NCBI GenBank assembly: GCA_003647095.1
Contig: QMME01000031.1
Location: forward strand, 1-18,172
Reading direction: 5' to 3'
DNA: 18,172 nucleotides
DNA from: Deltaproteobacteria bacterium
GTDB lineage: Bacteria; Myxococcota; B64-G9
Part shown: piece by piece, positions 15,151-18,172 of the stretch
Numbering within the stretch: position 1 is the first letter of the stretch
Layout: every line of letters begins with the position of its first letter
Program-made: the position numbers and the translations under genes
The notes under the pieces: generated by a model
Told to the model about the DNA's origin: nothing
Database searches by the model: none
Seen by the model: only the letters and a program-made list of their open reading frames with translations

Positions 15151-16947
15151 ATGTATCCGGTGATGCTCGATCTACGGGGCCGGGCCTGCCTGGTGGTGGG
15201 CGGTGGCGGAGTGGCCCTGCGCAAGGTCAAGGGGTTGCTCGAGGAAGGTGCCCGGGTGACGGTGGTGGCCGAGCGGGCCTGCGAGCCCCTGCGCTCCCTG
15301 TGTGCCGGGCCGGGGGCCCGGCTGGAGCGGCGCGCCTACCGGCCCGGGGAAGCCGCCGGGTACCGGCTGGTGTTCGCCGCCACCGACGACCGCGAGGTCA
15401 ACCGCCTGGTGGCCGAGGATGCCGGTGCCGCCGGGGTGTGGGTCAACGTCGCCGACGACCCGGAGCTGTGCGCTTTCCACCTGCCGGCCCGGGTACGCCG
15501 CGGGGCCTTCCAGCTGGCGGTGGCCTCGACGGGAGAGGCTCCCTTCGCGGTGCGGCGCATCCGCCAGCTGCTGGAGCGGCGCCTGGGCGAGGAGTGGGCC
15601 GAGTGGATGGACGCGGCGGCCCGCTTTCGCCGGGCGGTGCGCCGGGCTCACGACGAGCGCCCGCAAAGGGAGGCGGCCTACGATGCCTTCTTCGCCGCCA
15701 CCGTCGACGAGGCCAGCCTGCGGGTGCGGGTTCCCACCGAGGAACAGCAAGCCGATCTGCTGCGGCAGGTGCGGCAGGGGACGGAGGTGCTCGAAGGAGG
15801 GACGGAGGTCGGTTCGCCGGTGGCGCCCGATACCTCGGATTCCTCAGAAAGTACGGGCGGTTCTGCCGGGGAGACGACTCCGGCGGCAGGCTCCGTCTTC
15901 CTGGTGGGAGCGGGCCCGGGAGACGCCGGCCTGCTCACTCTGCGCGGGCGGCAACGGCTGATGGAGGCCGACGCCGTGGTCTACGACCGCCTGGCGGCCA
16001 CGGCGCTGCCGACGGACCTGCCCGGCCGGGTGGAGCTGCACCCGGTGGGCAAGCAGGCCGGCCATCACCCCGTGCCCCAGGAAGAGATCAACGACCTGCT
16101 GGTGCGGCTGGCCCGCCGGGGGTTGCGGGTGGTGCGGCTCAAGGGCGGGGATCCCTACGTCTTCGGGCGCGGCGGCGAGGAGGCCGAGGCGCTGGCGGCC
16201 GCCGGCATCGAGTTCGAGGTGGTGCCGGGCGTGACCGCCGGGCTGGCCGCGCCGGCCTACGCCGGTATTCCCGTCACCCACCGGCGCGAGGTGGTGCGGG
16301 TGACCCTGGTCACCGCCCACGAGGCGAAGAAGAGCAGCGGTCCCCAGGTGCGCTGGGACTTGCTGGCCGCGGACGCCCACGCCACCCTGCTCGGCTACAT
16401 GGGGGTGACCAGCCTGCCCCAGGTTACCGCCCGGCTGCTCGAGGCGGGCATGAACCCGGACACCCCGGCGGCGGTGATCGCGCGGGCCACAACCTCGGCC
16501 CAGCGCTCGGTGGTGGCCACCGTGGCCACGGTGGTCGGGGAGGTGAAGCGGGCCGGGATCGAACCGCCGGCGCTGTTCGTCATCGGGCCCACGGTGCGCC
16601 ACGCCGGCAGGCTCGACTGGTACTCCCGCCGGCCGCTGCAGGGCCGGCGCCTGGTGCTGGTAGGTCGGGCCGCCCGCTGGGGACGGAGGTTGAGCCGGCT
16701 GGGGGCCGAGGTGATCCCAGCGGCCTTGCCGGTGAGCGAGGCCGCCCGGGTGGTGATGGGGGTGCTGCCCCTGAGCGGTTGCGTCTTTGGCGACCCGGAT
16801 GATGTCGAGATCATGGATGACGAGCGCGACGGGCCCGGCTTCGGCCCGCAGACGGTGGCCTTCTGCCGGGACGAGGAGACCGCGCGGACCGCCCGCCGCC
16901 TGGGTTGGCAGCGGGTGGAAGACCTGGGGACGATCTTGACTGTTTAG
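15151..16947 (+). CDS. Sirohaem synthase fusion: precorrin-2 dehydrogenase/ferrochelatase + uroporphyrinogen-III C-methyltransferase, with short HemD-like tail
   Basis: A 598-residue protein in four parts. Residues 1-195 resemble the CysG N-terminal/Met8p domain. VVGGGGVALRK at 15-25 binds NAD, and NVADDPELCAFHLPA near 99-113 includes the likely catalytic aspartate D103. Residues 196-247 form a polar linker. Residues 248-487 are the SAM-dependent methyltransferase, with GAGPGDAGLLT at 253-263 and RLKGGDPYVFGRGGEE near 329-344. Residues 490-598 begin like the HemD part of CobA-HemD fusions (WYSRRPLQGRRLVLVGRA, LGAEVIPAA) but stop after about 110 residues instead of about 250. The first two domains would convert uroporphyrinogen III to sirohaem, the DsrAB cofactor. 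The ATG at 15151 has AGGAG 6 nt upstream and is preferred to GTG at 15124. The tail is unlikely to be an active HemD. Confidence 0.93.
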   Translation: MYPVMLDLRGRACLVVGGGGVALRKVKGLLEEGARVTVVAERACEPLRSLCAGPGARLERRAYRPGEAAGYRLVFAATDDREVNRLVAEDAGAAGVWVNVADDPELCAFHLPARVRRGAFQLAVASTGEAPFAVRRIRQLLERRLGEEWAEWMDAAARFRRAVRRAHDERPQREAAYDAFFAATVDEASLRVRVPTEEQQADLLRQVRQGTEVLEGGTEVGSPVAPDTSDSSESTGGSAGETTPAAGSVFLVGAGPGDAGLLTLRGRQRLMEADAVVYDRLAATALPTDLPGRVELHPVGKQAGHHPVPQEEINDLLVRLARRGLRVVRLKGGDPYVFGRGGEEAEALAAAGIEFEVVPGVTAGLAAPAYAGIPVTHRREVVRVTLVTAHEAKKSSGPQVRWDLLAADAHATLLGYMGVTSLPQVTARLLEAGMNPDTPAAVIARATTSAQRSVVATVATVVGEVKRAGIEPPALFVIGPTVRHAGRLDWYSRRPLQGRRLVLVGRAARWGRRLSRLGAEVIPAALPVSEAARVVMGVLPLSGCVFGDPDDVEIMDDERDGPGFGPQTVAFCRDEETARTARRLGWQRVEDLGTILTV

Positions 16948-16965
16948 CCTGGTGCCGTTTCTTAC

Positions 16966-18123
16966 TCACGCCCTGGCTGCAGTCACCGTCGTTCCCGCCA
17001 GCACCAGCCCCGTGGGGGTTTTCTGGACGAAGACCCGACCGCTTTTGGGGGAGCGCCAGGCCCGCAGCAGGCCGCCCCGGCCGCCGAGCTTCTGGTAGTG
17101 TTCCCTGGCCAATGATCCGCGGATGGTGATGTGGGAACGGTCCACTACCCGGGACAAGTCGGCAGGGTCCAACAGTTCGACCTCGATGCGCTCCCGTTCG
17201 AACTTCCCCAGTCGTGCCACCAGTTCGTTTTCTGGCTTTACCACGCCCACCCGGCGCAGATTGCTCCCTCCGGCGATGACAGCCAGGAGCGCGACCAGTG
17301 CCAGATATCCATAGACCAGCAGTTCCAGACGTTCGATGGCGATCAGCCAGGGTATGGCAATCGGCAGGATCACGAAGATCGAAAAAACCGCCAGGACGGC
17401 AAGCATGCCGGTGAAGAGGTTTATTGCCATGGCCCCGGCCGTCCAGGGGATCTTCCTGTGGTCGGTCCTGATGTGGCACAGGATCCACCACGGCTTGGCG
17501 GCCTGGGGTGGATGAAGGGCTCGCCATACTTCATCCGGTAGCACGTTCATCGTTCCGCAGTACGAGCATTCCACCGAGCGGCTGGTGCCGTTGCTCTCGA
17601 GCTTGGCACCGCAACTGTTGCAGGATACGCTTACGGCCTTCTTGGTTGGTGGTGGGGGAGGGGAATCATCGCCGTGGATGCCGGTGATGTCGAGCTTGCC
17701 TCCTCCCCAGTTGCGGGCGCGCAGGCCGGTAAACCAGCGGGGTGCGGGCTTGGCCGGCTGCCGGGCGTCGCATTTCCGGCACCGGCAGCCGTCTCCCGGT
17801 GGAGTAGGAAGCAGCTGGCCTCCGCAGGCCGGGCAGTGCGGGTAGTCTTTCTTCACCGTGCAGTCCAGGCGGACCCCGCCCTTGTCGTGATTGAACCCCT
17901 TCTCTGTGCCGTAGGCCATGGTGTCCGGTGCCGGTACCATTGTCATGACCGTCTTCCAGGCTGCTTCCGGTAGCTGATTCTCGGCCCGGCAGTTCGTGCA
18001 GGTGACGTTGTTGGTCGGGAAGTTTACCGGAATTGCCGAACCGCAGCTGGAGCATCGGCAGAGCAGCTTGAGCGACAGGCAGTCGTAGCTCGCGACGGGT
18101 ACCATTTCCTGTGGGACTACCAC
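16966..18123 (-). CDS. Zinc-ribbon membrane protein of unknown function
   Basis: A 385-residue protein convergent with the sirohaem synthase, separated by 18 bp. Three zinc-ribbon-like knuckle pairs are visible: C24, C27 with C42, C45; C97, C100 with C115, C118; and C168, C171 with C186, C189. The first and third share a following pattern of (N..LP...W). Two hydrophobic helices follow at about 230-257 and 265-286, then a basic C-terminal domain. A proline-rich stretch, PPPPP at 155-159, separates the second and third ribbon. The GTG start at 18123 has GAGGA 5 nt upstream; an ATG six codons later is the alternative. I do not recognise the family. It may bind nucleic acid or metal near the membrane. 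It is not obviously connected to sulfur metabolism. Confidence 0.7.
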   Translation of the reverse strand: MVVPQEMVPVASYDCLSLKLLCRCSSCGSAIPVNFPTNNVTCTNCRAENQLPEAAWKTVMTMVPAPDTMAYGTEKGFNHDKGGVRLDCTVKKDYPHCPACGGQLLPTPPGDGCRCRKCDARQPAKPAPRWFTGLRARNWGGGKLDITGIHGDDSPPPPPTKKAVSVSCNSCGAKLESNGTSRSVECSYCGTMNVLPDEVWRALHPPQAAKPWWILCHIRTDHRKIPWTAGAMAINLFTGMLAVLAVFSIFVILPIAIPWLIAIERLELLVYGYLALVALLAVIAGGSNLRRVGVVKPENELVARLGKFERERIEVELLDPADLSRVVDRSHITIRGSLAREHYQKLGGRGGLLRAWRSPKSGRVFVQKTPTGLVLAGTTVTAARA

Positions 18124-18139
18124 TTTGGTCCTCGCAAAT

Positions 18140-18155
18140 CCACAGAAATTTGTGG
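18140..18155. promoter_or_regulatory. Inverted repeat upstream of the zinc-ribbon gene
   Basis: CCACA (18140-18144) and TGTGG (18151-18155) flank GAAATT, a perfect dyad 17-32 nt upstream of the GTG at 18123. An operator or small leader hairpin is possible. The window ends 17 bases later, so no promoter can be judged. Confidence 0.3.
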
Positions 18156-18172
18156 GCCTGTCCCCGGGAACC

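Overview
The window is a dissimilatory sulfur-metabolism locus from a high-GC bacterium with a periplasm. Evidence for this: a Tat-type leader on DsrO, a membrane-anchored triheme cytochrome c (DsrJ), and the bacterial-type DsrAB plus DsrD combination. DsrD and an adjacent adenylylsulfate reductase gene (aprB) point to sulfate or sulfite reduction. A DsrL-like flavoprotein, classically linked to sulfur oxidizers but also known from some reducers and disproportionators, leaves the direction of flux open. I cannot fix the phylum from sequence reading alone; Desulfobacterota, Acidobacteriota and other uncultured dsr-bearing lineages all fit.

Left edge, minus strand (1-1452): the first 92 codons of aprB, then a LysR-family regulator. 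An AT-rich intergenic region of about 290 bp separates the regulator from the divergent dsr genes and carries a candidate dsrA promoter and a small inverted repeat.

Centre, plus strand (1746-15079): a long co-directional run in the order dsrA, dsrB, dsrD, [stem-loop, terminator-like], dsrL-like, dsrN, HEAT-like protein, TPR protein, dsrC, [stem-loop], RsbRD-like regulator, dsrM, dsrK, dsrJ, dsrO, dsrP, CGGC-domain protein. Most spacings are 3-40 nt, with two short overlaps. DsrAB reduces sulfite using siroheme and Fe-S clusters. DsrD is its activator. DsrC carries the trisulfide product to the DsrMKJOP membrane complex. DsrL is an NAD(P)H-linked partner of DsrAB. DsrN amidates the siroheme.

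Right part: a siroheme synthase (15151-16947) that fuses precorrin-2 dehydrogenase/ferrochelatase and uroporphyrinogen-III methyltransferase, with a short tail resembling the beginning of HemD. It supplies the DsrAB cofactor and closes the run. A convergent minus-strand gene (16966-18123) encodes a protein with three zinc-ribbon-like motifs and two predicted membrane helices, probably unrelated to the dsr run.

The least explained parts are the HEAT/TPR/RsbRD trio around dsrC, the cysteine-rich insertion in DsrJ, the CGGC protein after dsrP, and the shortened HemD-like tail. No tRNA, rRNA, CRISPR array, transposase or attachment site was seen.
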